Assembly: GCF_029717145.1 (NCBI RefSeq)
Contig: NZ_CP099222.1
Span: 186,001-250,000 of the forward strand
Source: Citrobacter freundii
GTDB taxonomy: Bacteria; Pseudomonadota; Gammaproteobacteria; Enterobacterales; Enterobacteriaceae
Length of the DNA: 64,000 bases
Direction of reading: 5' to 3'
Shown one piece after another: positions 42,339 to 51,691 of this stretch. Positions within the stretch are counted from its first letter, which is position 1, and each line of letters opens with the position of its first letter. Under the pieces are notes generated by a model. That model saw nothing but the letters and a program-made list of their open reading frames with translations, had not been told where the DNA came from and did no database searches. A program made the position numbers and the translations under genes.

Positions 42339-44651
42339 CGTCTTTTTTCTCTTTTTCACTGGCATCGCCAGCGGTGACAGCAGGAAGGCGGTGAAAATGC
42401 CGCTCACCAGCACGATACCAAAGCTGCTGATAGCCTGGGTGGCACTGAAAACCAGCATGCCGAGGGTCAGCAGCGTGGTCAGCATCGCCAGCGTAATCGC
42501 TAAAAATGAGGTTAACGGCGTGCCGCGCGGATTGCTGAAAAACAGCGTGTAGTTAATGCCGATGCCGAGTACCAGCACCAGCGCCAGCAGCGAGAACAAA
42601 TTGACTGCATGGCCGCTCAGCGCCAGCACTGCCAGACCGCAGCCCAGCGATAATACCGATGGCACGAGACTGACTAGCCCTTTGCGCCAGCCAAGTCGCA
42701 CCACTGCGCCGCAGGCAATCACTGCCAGCGCAACCAATAGCAGGCCGGTCAGAATATGGCGATACAGCGCGAACAGTTCGTCAAAGCTGCTTTTACGATC
42801 CACCCACGCGACGCCGGAGTATTTCGTGCTGAGAGTGCTTAATGCAGCGCTGTCTTTCATCCCTTCAACCGGTACCAACACGCCGCTTTCGCCATTGGCC
42901 AGGGTCAGCCACAGTAGCCGCCAGCCTTCGCTGGCCGGGCTGGCAAGCCAGGCATCGACCGTTACCGGCATGGCGTTAAGTTCGGCATTTACCGTCGCCA
43001 GTCCGGCGTTGTTCAGGGCTTTAGTGACGGCTGGCGCAGCGTTTTTCAGCAGGCTGAGATCCTGTTGCTGGCGGGCGAGTGAATTCAGCGGAATAGTGCG
43101 ATACCCGCCAAGCCATCCCTCTTTTTTCGCCTGCTCCAGCGCAGCAGTAAAGGCTTCCAGCCGTTCCAGCGTTTGCTGTGCAGATTGGCCGTACACCACA
43201 AACCACTTCTGATCGACACTCTGCCCGGTCAGCGCGGTAATCGCTTTTTCCTGTGCCAGAATATCCTGCGGCAGCGCCTGAAGCTGCGAGATATCATCGT
43301 CCACGCGCAGTGTGGCAAGACCCGCCAGCGAGAACAGGGCCAGCGCCACCGGCAAGCCGACAGAAAGCTTTTTATTGCGTCGCCAGGCCGCAAGCCAGCG
43401 TAGCATCAGTACCATCGCCGGAACCGGGCGCACCGGCAGCCCACGACACAGCCACGGGTGCCAGAAAATCACCGTCAGGCAGGAAGCGCTCAGGCCTACC
43501 GCCGCGAATACCGCCATCTGACGAATGCCGGGGAAGGGCGCGAGCATCATAATCAGATACGCCGCCACGGTGGTAAGCAGCGCCAGCAGCAGGGCATTGC
43601 GCACTTTGCTGAGGCTTTGCCACGGTGAGGTTTCTGCGCCGTGCACCATCCGCTCGGTCAGATAGTAGAGCGTGTAGTCGGCGGAGATCCCGATGATGCT
43701 CATGCTCATCACCAGCGTCATCAGGTGCAGCTCGCCAAAAATCAGCAACGTGACGACGGTGCCCGCCAGCGCGCCAATGCCGATCGAAATCAGGCACAGC
43801 AGCAGCGGGCGCAGGGAGCGGAACACCGCCACAATCAGCAAAATCACCCCAAGCAGGGTGGCGACACCGAGGGTCGAAACATCCCGCTTTGCCTGCTGGC
43901 TGGCGTAATCGCTGTAGAACATGGTCCCGCGAGACAACAGCTGCGCCTGCGGATATTGCGCCTTGAGTTCACCTTCCAGCGTATTGAGTGTGGTGACCAG
44001 TTGGTGCGTCTGCTGCATGTCAAACGACGAACCGGCCAGCTCGCCGTGCAGCAGGTACCAGTAGTTGCCCTGATCATCCTGAGCCACCAGCCAGCCGTCC
44101 ATCAGCCGCAGGCGCTGGCCGTTTTTGGCCATTGCCAACTGCGAGCCGCGCATCAGCATCAGCGGGTCGTTTTGCAGCTCTTTGCCGCTCACGCCGGAGA
44201 AGGCCGAGTAGAGTTGGGAAAGAATCCACTGCGCTTGTGCCTCGCCGCCGTTTTGCAGGCGTGCGCGGGTGTCGCTATCGATCAGGCCGTTGCGGTGCTG
44301 CCAGAAGAAAGCGCCCCAGGCCTGCTGGCTGTCGGCGTCCATCGGGCCTTTGACCTCAGCCAGAGCCTGCGATTTCTGTAATAGCGACAGCCAGCTGCGG
44401 GCAACCTGCGGGTCGGCTTTTTTCCCGGGGCTTACCAGCCAGACCAGTTGCCGGTCAAGGCGCTGCATAAAGCCGTCGTTGAGGCTCGGCGGGATCGCCC
44501 CCAACGTCTGCTTGGGCAGCATTGCCAGCACGCTGCTGTTGAGCCGCGCCTGTGGCAGCAGGCTCAGCAACACGCCCAACAAGATCAGGCAGGCGACTCC
44601 CCAGAACAGCGCGGGTCGTTTACTGGGCGGCAAAGCGTTGGCGTTCATCAT
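42331..44651 (-). CDS. apeM: MMPL/RND-type exporter ApeM, reading frame continuous with apeN
   Basis: About 771-residue inner-membrane exporter with two halves, each an N-terminal helix, a periplasmic domain and a bundle of helices (LLGVILLIVAVFRSLRPLLL and SADYTLYYLTERMVHG in the first half, LLALVLVLGIGINYTLFF in the second). It should export the aryl polyene lipid or precursor. The frame has no stop before apeN: it reads PVKKRKKTMSK and on into ApeN, 995 codons in all. A -1 shift at the A_AAA_AAG heptamer (42342-42348) would end the protein at the TAA at 42331-42333, overlapping the apeN start by eight bases as elsewhere in this operon; the coordinates given assume that end. Alternatives are a one-base indel or a real fusion. 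Confidence 0.8.
42342..42348 (-). promoter_or_regulatory. A_AAA_AAG slippery heptamer at the apeM-apeN junction
   Basis: On the minus strand the codons AGA-AAA-AAG contain A_AAA_AAG in exactly the phase used for -1 frameshifting in E. coli dnaX. A slip leads to GAC-GAT-GAG-TAA, ending ApeM three codons later. There is no hairpin immediately downstream; the BIME starts about 40 bases later. Whether shifting occurs is not known. Confidence 0.5.
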
Positions 44652-45225
44652 CAGTCAGCTGTGCGGGCGTCAGTTGGTGTTGGGAAAGCGTGATATCGGT
44701 GCGATCGCCCTGTTTATCGTTCAGTTGAATACTTTCCAGATAGATTTTTCCGGCTAAATCAATGGTCGCGAAAATCTTATCCAGCGGCGTGGTGATCGGC
44801 GTCAGGCGCAGCGTCCAGCGGCCTTCACCTTTGTCGGCAAACGCCACGCGGAAGTTCTGTTCCAGCACGTTACGATCCGCCTGGAACAGTGCGCGCAGCA
44901 GATGGTTGAACTGGAACATCTGCGGGTTGTTCTCGGCGGTGAGGGTTTGCGGCGGCTGGCCGTTGATCACCTGTACCATCCGTTTGTCATCGAGCAGCAG
45001 CTGCATCGGGAACGGGGACGTTTGGTCCCACAGCAATCCCTGGTCACGTGCGATCAACATGTTACCCTGCGATCGCAGCGGCTGCGGCAGATCCTTAATG
45101 GTGCGGGTTTGATCGAAGTGAGCGCGGACCACCGGCTGTTCGGTAAAGCGCTGTTGCAGATCATCCAGCGTCAGGGCGCTGACCCATGGGCTGATAAGCA
45201 GCGCCAGCAGCGGTAAAAATCTCAT
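44620..45225 (-). CDS. apeL: LolA-like periplasmic outer-membrane carrier ApeL
   Basis: 201-residue exported protein with signal peptide MRFLPLLALLISPWVSALTL and the LolA-type pattern (FDQTRTIKDLPQPLRSQGNM, GLLWDQTSPFPMQL). It likely ferries the lipidic product across the periplasm between the ApeM exporter and the outer membrane. The start at 45225 gives an ATGA overlap with apeK and leaves the signal peptide intact; the frame extends 16 codons further without support. Confidence 0.87.
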   Translation of the reverse strand: MRFLPLLALLISPWVSALTLDDLQQRFTEQPVVRAHFDQTRTIKDLPQPLRSQGNMLIARDQGLLWDQTSPFPMQLLLDDKRMVQVINGQPPQTLTAENNPQMFQFNHLLRALFQADRNVLEQNFRVAFADKGEGRWTLRLTPITTPLDKIFATIDLAGKIYLESIQLNDKQGDRTDITLSQHQLTPAQLTDDERQRFAAQ

Positions 45226-45644
45226 GGCGTGACCCCCATCCGGGCAAACAGGATAGCCGGGCTGACGAAGCACAGTTCGCGGCTGTTCTCTTCTACCGCC
45301 ACCTGGATGGTATAGCCGGTAGTCGCGCGTTTGCCGGTTTCGGCATCGAAAATTTCGTAACCAATGCGCAGACGGTTTTCGAACTCCTCAAGGCGTGCGC
45401 GTACGCGAATGCGCTGCTCAAAGGTCAGGGGGTTGCGGTACTTGACGCGGGTATCGACCACCGGCCACAGATAGCCGGATTCCTTCATTTGCCGATAGCC
45501 ATAATCGAACTGATTCAGCAGCGCCTCGCGGGCAATTTCGAAGTAGCGGAAATAGTTTCCGTGCCACGCCACGCCCATCATATCGACGTCGTGGAACGGA
45601 ATGGTCAGCTCGACTTCAGCCGTAAAGCGGGGATCGTTAAGCAC
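45222..45644 (-). CDS. apeK: Acyl-CoA/ACP thioesterase ApeK (4HBT hot-dog)
   Basis: 140-residue YbgC-like hot-dog thioesterase with the active-site segment FHDVDMMGVAWHGNYFRYFE (aspartate in DMMG). It may hydrolyse or edit carrier-bound intermediates. The start is GTG, two bases after the apeJ stop, with AAGGAG within the preceding gene end. It overlaps apeL by four bases. Confidence 0.9.
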   Translation of the reverse strand: MLNDPRFTAEVELTIPFHDVDMMGVAWHGNYFRYFEIAREALLNQFDYGYRQMKESGYLWPVVDTRVKYRNPLTFEQRIRVRARLEEFENRLRIGYEIFDAETGKRATTGYTIQVAVEENSRELCFVSPAILFARMGVTP

Positions 45645-45646
45645 CC

Positions 45647-47338
45647 TTACTCCTTGTCTTTGGTATCCGGCAGCTGCCAGAAATCGAAAAAGTTAAACCA
45701 GTCGAGCGGCGACTGTAGCGCGTAGTGCTCCAGACGCTCGGCGTAGCGATCGATGGCTTGCTGTAACGCGTTTTGCCGTTCGGCGCGCGGCAACAGTAGC
45801 GGGTCGGCGAAAGGCTCGCAGTGAATACGCAGTTTCCCTTGATGGCGCAGGGCGAAAATCAGATCCACCGGGCAGCGTAAAATCGAGGCGAGAATAAAGG
45901 GTCCCTGCGGGAAGGGGGCCGCTTGCCCCATAAAGCGGCTCCAGCAGACGCGCCATTCGCCGCCGCGTTGTGGATTAACGGCAATGCGATCGCCGACGAT
46001 GGCAATCCACTCGCCGCGATCCAGCTTCTCTTTAAGCAGGATCGCAGTATCCGGACCGATGTCGGTTACTGGCAGTAGATTCAGCCCGGCCTGCGGGGCC
46101 ATCTCTTGCATGATTTGTTTAAAGTGCTGGGCGTTGTCGCTGAACACCAGCGCATTGATGGTTTTACTGCCCTGCAGCTGAGCCAACGCCCGACAGGCTT
46201 CAACATCACCCAGATGCGAGGCCAGCAGCAGCTTGCCGCGTGGTGAGCTAACGTTGAGCGTCTCTTCAGCGCCAGGGGCAAAGATCACATCGCGGCCTAA
46301 CCGCAGTTCGCCACGCCAGCTGGCAATTTTATCGAGCATCGCATCGCCAAAACGCAGGAAGTGCTGATAGCTGGTGAGCGATGGCGGGAGCGGCATCTGG
46401 CGTGCGGTTAGCTGTTCACGCACGTGAGCAATCCAGCGTTGGGAGGCTTTGCGGGCGGTGGTTGCCGTCAGCCAATAAACGCCGACTACCGGGTAGAGCA
46501 GCAGGGAGAATACTTTGCGCCCCAGTAAGCGCCAGACCAGTAGCATCAGGCGCATCCCCCATAAACCCTTCACTTCCTGCTGACGCGCCCAGTGCGGCGA
46601 TGCGCGGCAAAAAAGCAGCGACGGGATGCGCGGCAACATGCCAAAAAACAGGCGCGTGTGCATCCGTGAAATGCGCAGGTTGTCTTTGAGGGCATCGAAA
46701 TGAGAGAGACCGTCCAGCGGATAGGTGACGCGGGTGGGGACAAAATAGCTGGTGTTGCCTTGCCAGTAGAGGCGCACCATTACTTCGGTATCAAAATCCA
46801 TTCGCTTGCCGAGGGTCACGCGCTGCGCCAGGTGCAGCGTCGGTGCAAGCGGGTAAACCCGGAAGCCGCACATGCTGTCTTTCAACTGCAGCGAGAGCGT
46901 TTCAATCCACACCCAGACGTGGGTCACCCAGCGTCCGTACAGGCGCGAGCGGGGTATGGAATCGTCATAAATAGGCTGCCCGGAAATCAACGCTGTTGGG
47001 TGAAGCTCCGCCAGTGCAAGCAGCTTCGGGATATCTTCAATGGCATGCTGCCCGTCGGCGTCTACCTGCACCGCGTGGCTGAATCCGGCCTCTGCCGCCG
47101 CCTGCATGCCGCAGATCGTCGCCGCACCTTTGCCCGAGTTAATCGGCAGGCGAATTAAGGTCAGATTTTTATCTTCTGCTGCCAGGCGGGCCAGTTCATC
47201 CCGCGTGGCGTCGTCGCTGCCGTCGTCCACCACAATGCAGGGCAGGCCGAACGGCTGAAGCCGCGCCAGCACGCTGGCCATCATTGCGCCATGGTTGTAG
47301 CAGGGGATCAGCACGCAGGGAGAAAACGTTAACGGCAT
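45647..47338 (-). CDS. apeJ: Fused glycosyltransferase (GT2) / acyltransferase ApeJ
   Basis: 563-residue two-domain protein. Residues 1 to about 230 form a GT-A family 2 glycosyltransferase (PCYNHGAMMASVL, VVDDGSDDATRD, VDADGQH as DxD). A membrane stretch (LLGRKVFSLLLYPVVGVYWL) lies around 270-290. The C-terminal part resembles LpxL-type lipid A acyltransferases (LLASHLGDVEACRAL, AIVGDRIAVNPQRGG). Such fusions are typical of APE loci and probably attach the polyene to its lipid/sugar anchor; the exact acceptor is not known. It overlaps apeI by 10 bases. Confidence 0.9.
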   Translation of the reverse strand: MPLTFSPCVLIPCYNHGAMMASVLARLQPFGLPCIVVDDGSDDATRDELARLAAEDKNLTLIRLPINSGKGAATICGMQAAAEAGFSHAVQVDADGQHAIEDIPKLLALAELHPTALISGQPIYDDSIPRSRLYGRWVTHVWVWIETLSLQLKDSMCGFRVYPLAPTLHLAQRVTLGKRMDFDTEVMVRLYWQGNTSYFVPTRVTYPLDGLSHFDALKDNLRISRMHTRLFFGMLPRIPSLLFCRASPHWARQQEVKGLWGMRLMLLVWRLLGRKVFSLLLYPVVGVYWLTATTARKASQRWIAHVREQLTARQMPLPPSLTSYQHFLRFGDAMLDKIASWRGELRLGRDVIFAPGAEETLNVSSPRGKLLLASHLGDVEACRALAQLQGSKTINALVFSDNAQHFKQIMQEMAPQAGLNLLPVTDIGPDTAILLKEKLDRGEWIAIVGDRIAVNPQRGGEWRVCWSRFMGQAAPFPQGPFILASILRCPVDLIFALRHQGKLRIHCEPFADPLLLPRAERQNALQQAIDRYAERLEHYALQSPLDWFNFFDFWQLPDTKDKE

Positions 47339-47682
47339 AACCGGATCTTCCCGCTGCTGGCGGTGTGGCGCGCTTCGCCGTCGTGGCGCTGGTAGCTGAA
47401 GGTCAGTATCTGGCGCTCTTCTTGCCAGTTCAGGGCTAGCGTGACGGTGTTTTCCGGTAACAGCGGAGCCTGAAATTTCACGTTCTGAATGCTGTGAAAG
47501 CGCCAGCCGGGGGCGAGCAGCGTGGTGGCGTAGTGCATTACCCAGTCCATCTGCGCGACGCCGGGCAGCAGCGGCTGCACGGCAAAATGTCCGCAGAACC
47601 AGAATAGAGAAGGGTCGAGATGCAAAACAATCTCCACCTGCTGAGGTTGTGCCTGATGACGCTCAATTTCATGGGGTTTCAT
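47329..47682 (-). CDS. apeI: Hot-dog dehydratase ApeI
   Basis: 117-residue FabZ/FabA-like protein with the core motif FWFCGHFAVQPLLPGVAQMD, equivalent to GHFPxxPxxPG of FabZ. It partners ApeP in dehydration. I start at MKPHEIERH because AGGAG lies six bases upstream; the frame opens 10 codons earlier. It overlaps apeH by 14 bases and apeJ by 10. Confidence 0.88.
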   Translation of the reverse strand: MKPHEIERHQAQPQQVEIVLHLDPSLFWFCGHFAVQPLLPGVAQMDWVMHYATTLLAPGWRFHSIQNVKFQAPLLPENTVTLALNWQEERQILTFSYQRHDGEARHTASSGKIRLCR

Positions 47683-49030
47683 GGAATAACTCCTGTAATT
47701 GCGCATAGACACGCTTGTTCATACTGTTCACCGGGATTTCGTCAATCACCCGCCAGTAGCGGGGAACAGCAACCGGCTCCAGCCATGGGCGCAGCGCGCG
47801 CCGCCAGCTCAGCTCTTGTGGTTTTCCTCCGCGCTGATACCAGCGTTGACGCGTTTCGTTATCCAGAACCAGCAGGACGCCAACGCCCTGGCGTCCGCCG
47901 CGTGAGACAGGCATAGCAGCAACGTCGCAAATGCCGTCCAGTGCCAGCAGACGGCGCTCTACTTCGCTTAGCGAAATACGCTTTTCTTCAATTTTGACCA
48001 CCCGGCCCCGCCGTCCCATCAGGCGGAACTGACCGTTTTCTGCAAAATGCAGAATATCGTCGAGCAACAGGCCATCATCAGCAGCAATCAGCGGGGAAAA
48101 TACGCGAAACGCATCATTTTCTGACCGGAGTCTGATGTCGGGGAAGGGCTGCCATGCTACATCATCCTGCTGGCGATAACGCCAGGCGAGGATGCCGGTT
48201 TCAGTGCTACCGTAGATCTCATCAGGCCAGACGTTTAGCCAGTCTGCTGTCTGCGTGACGTCCTGCCAGGGCAGCATACCGCCCGCTGACAGAACCATCC
48301 GGACCGGCGGCGCGGCAAGCTGGTGGTCGAGGCGTTTCAGAAACGCCGGGCTGCTGATAAACACATACTGATGCTCATGGCCCAACGCCGCCAGTTGTTC
48401 GGCGTACCAGAGCATTGCCGCGTGTAGCGGCAAGCCCAAGGACATCGGCAGGAAGATACGAAATGTCAGGCCGTACAGATGCTGTGGCAACACTGATGCC
48501 ACCACCCGACAACCTGTTAAACGGTCGGCAAAGCGCGCGGCGAGCAACGCCGCTTCGTTATCGAGACGCCCGATCGGTTTAACGACCCGCTTCGGCTGGC
48601 CGGTAGAGCCGGAGGTGAAGAGTTCCACAAAGGTGTCGCTGCGGATGGGGGGGAACGTCACGTCGTCTGTGGCGGCCGTCATGGCAGACTGGACAACCTG
48701 TAGCGGACCCTGCCAGTTCAGCGGTTTATCGCTCAATACGCCGTCAAACAGCGCATGCTGCTCGTTCAATAATGAAACGCGACAATGGCCCGGGATCACC
48801 GGCGTTTTGCCAGCATGGAGCGTTGCCAGCAGTGCCACGATAAACAGATAGCTGTCCTCAAAGCACAGTGCCCAGCGTTCACCCTCCTGCTGCTGCAGGT
48901 ACGTTATCAACAGGGCAACATCGTGGCGTAGATGGCCGAGTGTCCAGGTCGCGTCTTCTAACCACGCAACGGGTACGTCGGATGGACGTGGAGCGCTGAG
49001 CCACTCAGAGAGTGGAAGGGGCTGCTTCAT
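47669..49030 (-). CDS. apeH: Acyl-CoA/ACP synthetase (AMP-ligase) ApeH
   Basis: 453-residue adenylate-forming enzyme with the P-loop-like LFTSGSTGQPKRVVKP, EIYGSTETGILAWRY and GRRGRVVKIEEKRISLSEVE, the standard AMP-binding signatures. It presumably activates the aryl starter (4-hydroxybenzoate-type in known APEs) and loads it on an ACP. It overlaps apeG by four bases. Length is short compared with fatty-acyl-CoA ligases (about 550), as usual for this subgroup. Confidence 0.92.
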   Translation of the reverse strand: MKQPLPLSEWLSAPRPSDVPVAWLEDATWTLGHLRHDVALLITYLQQQEGERWALCFEDSYLFIVALLATLHAGKTPVIPGHCRVSLLNEQHALFDGVLSDKPLNWQGPLQVVQSAMTAATDDVTFPPIRSDTFVELFTSGSTGQPKRVVKPIGRLDNEAALLAARFADRLTGCRVVASVLPQHLYGLTFRIFLPMSLGLPLHAAMLWYAEQLAALGHEHQYVFISSPAFLKRLDHQLAAPPVRMVLSAGGMLPWQDVTQTADWLNVWPDEIYGSTETGILAWRYRQQDDVAWQPFPDIRLRSENDAFRVFSPLIAADDGLLLDDILHFAENGQFRLMGRRGRVVKIEEKRISLSEVERRLLALDGICDVAAMPVSRGGRQGVGVLLVLDNETRQRWYQRGGKPQELSWRRALRPWLEPVAVPRYWRVIDEIPVNSMNKRVYAQLQELFHETP

Positions 49031-49608
49031 GGGTTATCTCGTTTTATCACCTGGCGGCGCACCAGCCACTCTCCTGCCATCAGCGTTCCCATCAGCAGGT
49101 AGGAGAGCATGCCGTTCCACACCGTCCACAGGGACATATCGCCATACAGCGCGGTACCGAGCGCAATGCTGCCATTGAGGATGAAAAAGGCACACCAGAT
49201 TTGCGTGACGCGGCGCGTGTAGCGCACACCTGCTGCGGGTAGATTGGGATCGCGCAGCCGTGCCAGGCGTTCGACAACCGGCATGGTAGACCAGAGTGAG
49301 CCACCAAAGACTGCCAGCATGACCCCGTTGACCACCACCGGATAAAACAGCAGCAACTGGTGCGTTTTGAGCAGATAGCTGGTAACGCAAAGCGTGATGC
49401 CCGCTACCGCCACTATCTGCGTCACGACGCGCAACGGTCCCGCCTGTCGCCGGGTCTGGCGAAAGCGTACAAACAGCAGCAATGCCATCAGCGGTAGCAG
49501 CCAGTGCAGGCCGTTATGTGCCAGGCCAAACCAGATTAAAAATGGCCAGGCCAACAGCAGTAAGCCTGTCAGCAGTTGTACGACTGGCAGCGAACGCGCG
49601 CCCGACAC
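49027..49608 (-). CDS. apeG: Inner-membrane protein ApeG (COG4648-like)
   Basis: 193-residue polytopic protein with about five or six hydrophobic helices (LPVVQLLTGLLLLAWPFLIW, LLPLMALLLFVRF, LLFYPVVVNGVMLAVFG, MLSYLLMGTLMAGEWLV). The start codon is GTG. Its role in the pathway is not known; it is conserved in APE loci between the carrier proteins and the AMP-ligase, perhaps anchoring the enzymes to the membrane. Confidence 0.82.
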   Translation of the reverse strand: MSGARSLPVVQLLTGLLLLAWPFLIWFGLAHNGLHWLLPLMALLLFVRFRQTRRQAGPLRVVTQIVAVAGITLCVTSYLLKTHQLLLFYPVVVNGVMLAVFGGSLWSTMPVVERLARLRDPNLPAAGVRYTRRVTQIWCAFFILNGSIALGTALYGDMSLWTVWNGMLSYLLMGTLMAGEWLVRRQVIKRDNP

Positions 49609-49614
49609 GATGCG

Positions 49615-49866
49615 TTATGCTTCTTTGAGCAGGCGTTCTACCGCATCGACGACATCCTGCACTGTCCGCACCGCTTTAAATTCCTCCGGCTTGATTTTCT
49701 TGCCGGTTTTCTTTTGCAGATGCACGATCATGTCAACAGCGTCAATGCTGTCCAGTTCCAGATCGTCATACAAGCGCGCCTCGGGCTTAATGTCCTGTGG
49801 GTCGACTTCAAACAGCTTAACCAGCAGCGCGGAGACTTCTTCGTAAATGGCTTTTTGTTCAGTCAT
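49615..49866 (-). CDS. apeF: Acyl carrier protein ApeF
   Basis: 83-residue carrier protein with the phosphopantetheine serine in DDLELDSIDAVDMIVHL (DSID, equivalent to DSL of AcpP). It would be activated by AcpT and carry polyene intermediates. It lies 12 bases after apeE and six before apeG. Confidence 0.94.
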   Translation of the reverse strand: MTEQKAIYEEVSALLVKLFEVDPQDIKPEARLYDDLELDSIDAVDMIVHLQKKTGKKIKPEEFKAVRTVQDVVDAVERLLKEA

Positions 49867-49878
49867 AACGGACTTTCC

Positions 49879-50139
49879 TCAGGCACGTTGCGCGTGAATG
49901 AAAGATGCCAGCGTGGCGACGGAGAAGAAGTGCTGGCGCATCTCTTCGCTCTCAGCCGAGAGAACCACGCCATACTCATTTTTCACCGCCAGGCCTAACT
50001 CCAGGGCGTCGATGGAGTCCAGCCCTAAGCCATCGCCAAACAGCGCTGCGTCGGTTTCAATATCGTCAGCAGTAAGTTCGTCGAGATTCAATGTCGTTAT
50101 AATGAGATTTTTGATTTCAAGATAAAGCGCTTGCATCAT
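49879..50139 (-). CDS. apeE: Acyl carrier protein ApeE
   Basis: 86-residue carrier protein with the attachment site GDGLGLDSIDALELGLAV. Two carrier proteins are a constant feature of APE loci; in the characterised system one is the main elongation carrier. The start has two consecutive ATG codons; AGGAAT precedes them. It overlaps apeD by 23 bases. Confidence 0.94.
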   Translation of the reverse strand: MMQALYLEIKNLIITTLNLDELTADDIETDAALFGDGLGLDSIDALELGLAVKNEYGVVLSAESEEMRQHFFSVATLASFIHAQRA

Positions 50140-50932
50140 TAATTCCTGAAAGAGGTAACGTACCTGGTTGTAATTGAAGCAAAAGATGCCGGTTCAACTG
50201 CCTTGCGGCCAGCGCCGGTTCTTGTGAATTTGCATCGTAAAATTGGTCGATTTTTACCCGTGCGCGGACGGAAATGGTAAACACGGGTTTAGCCGGTGGA
50301 ATGTCATACCATTTGCTTTGCTTATCAAGCATTTGCTCGCTGCAGCTAATCGTGACTATGCGTAAGTCGCTGTGGCAGCGCACGGCGATATTTGCCGCAC
50401 CACGCTGGAGCGTCATTTCCTCACCGGGACGCGTGCGTGTCCCCTCGGGGAAAATCAATATTGTGTTGCCTTGTTCCAGCCGCTGCTGGCAGGCGGGCAA
50501 CAGTGCATCAGCCTGGCTGTTAATCAGATAATCCGCCGCCCGGACTACGCCGCCGAGGAACGGATTCTTCAGGAGCGCGCTTTTCACCAGACAGTCTGTT
50601 TCTGCCATGACCGAAGCCAGTAGCACATAGTCGATGAGCGTCGGATGGTTGGCGACGACCAGACATCCTCGTTCCTTGAGCAAAACGTCACGCCCTTCAA
50701 TGTGGTAATCCAGCACGCCAAGCCCCTTCGTCACCGTTAAAAAGAGACGAAAACTGGCGGCTATGCTGCGTCTGGCAATGCGCCGACGTCTGGAATTATT
50801 CCATACTGTGATTAACAATACGTTAAACCAGATAGTGGAAAGGAGCAGTCCGCCGATGCCAAACAGGGCGAAGCATAAACCGGTCATCACCAGTCGCCAT
50901 GCCCGGTTAAGGGTCTGGAACACCGCGCTCAT
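50117..50932 (-). CDS. apeD: 1-acyl-glycerol-3-phosphate acyltransferase-like ApeD
   Basis: 271-residue PlsC-like membrane acyltransferase with a membrane helix (LVMTGLCFALFGIGGLLLST), the catalytic HxxxxD (VANHPTLIDYVLLA) and the glycerophosphate-binding LIFPEGTRTRPGEEM. It may transfer the polyene acyl chain to a lipid acceptor. The start at 50932 forms an ATGA overlap with apeC; the frame opens six codons earlier. Confidence 0.9.
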   Translation of the reverse strand: MSAVFQTLNRAWRLVMTGLCFALFGIGGLLLSTIWFNVLLITVWNNSRRRRIARRSIAASFRLFLTVTKGLGVLDYHIEGRDVLLKERGCLVVANHPTLIDYVLLASVMAETDCLVKSALLKNPFLGGVVRAADYLINSQADALLPACQQRLEQGNTILIFPEGTRTRPGEEMTLQRGAANIAVRCHSDLRIVTISCSEQMLDKQSKWYDIPPAKPVFTISVRARVKIDQFYDANSQEPALAARQLNRHLLLQLQPGTLPLSGINDASALS

Positions 50933-51651
50933 CCCTGACTCCATTGCCACTGTACGCGTTCACCCGTCAGCGTAAACGCCGGGGTATCTCGCAGATAGTG
51001 TTGTAAAAACAGCAGGCTTTGCGGCAACGTGGACTCGCCGTGGTCGCGGTATGGGCGGGTTTCACACCGCCACTGACTACCTGGTTCAATAACCAACGCG
51101 ACGGCAAATGGCCAGGTCGGCATGTCAGCAGGCAGCTGCGGGTGATAAAACTCAGGCAGGAAACCATCGAAATCGACCATTAACACCCGCTGATATCCCG
51201 CCTGTAGCAGGCCCATCACTTCGCATAACCCTTGCTGGAACGTGTCTTTGCCTGCTGAGAGCGAGGAGGAGACGATCGGGTTTTTTGCGGCGATGGTCAG
51301 GTTGCCGACGGCGGAGTTATGCACGGACAGGGCGAAATCGGTCGGAGAGATCGGCTGCTCTGTCGCCAATGCGTGCAGGATGCGGTAGTTACGTTCCAGT
51401 TCACCGTGACGACTGGTATAGAGGACGGCATCGATCGCATGACGACGGAGCATTGCCAGCCCGCACTCGACGGCCAGCTTGCTACCCGAACTGAGGCGGC
51501 GAGCGGTCATCATCGGTAATTCACTGAGCTTTCCCTGTGGCGCGGCTGGATCGATGGTGTGCGAAAGCCGTGACCATTCATGCCACTGTGCCGCTTCGCT
51601 TAATCCTGGAGCTTTTGCCTGCCAGTCGGTAATGTTTAATGCAAATTTCAT
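50929..51651 (-). CDS. apeC: Ketosynthase-like chain length factor ApeC
   Basis: 240-residue protein resembling only the N-terminal half of a beta-ketoacyl synthase (AVLYTSRHGELERNY, FALSVHNSAVGNLT). Where ketosynthases have TACSSS it reads SSSLSAGKD, so the catalytic cysteine is a leucine, and the histidine half is absent. This is the chain-length-factor-like partner of ApeO in known APE systems. I start at ATG 51651; the TTG directly before it is also possible. Confidence 0.88.
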   Translation of the reverse strand: MKFALNITDWQAKAPGLSEAAQWHEWSRLSHTIDPAAPQGKLSELPMMTARRLSSGSKLAVECGLAMLRRHAIDAVLYTSRHGELERNYRILHALATEQPISPTDFALSVHNSAVGNLTIAAKNPIVSSSLSAGKDTFQQGLCEVMGLLQAGYQRVLMVDFDGFLPEFYHPQLPADMPTWPFAVALVIEPGSQWRCETRPYRDHGESTLPQSLLFLQHYLRDTPAFTLTGERVQWQWSQG

Positions 51652-51691
51652 CAACGCGCGTCCGCGATAAATCGGTTATTCCAGTTGTTTG

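Noticed and set aside
43641-44381. A 246-codon plus-strand frame inside apeM
   Set aside because: The sequence is His/Gln/Arg-rich as expected of an antisense frame of a hydrophobic transporter gene; no independent support.
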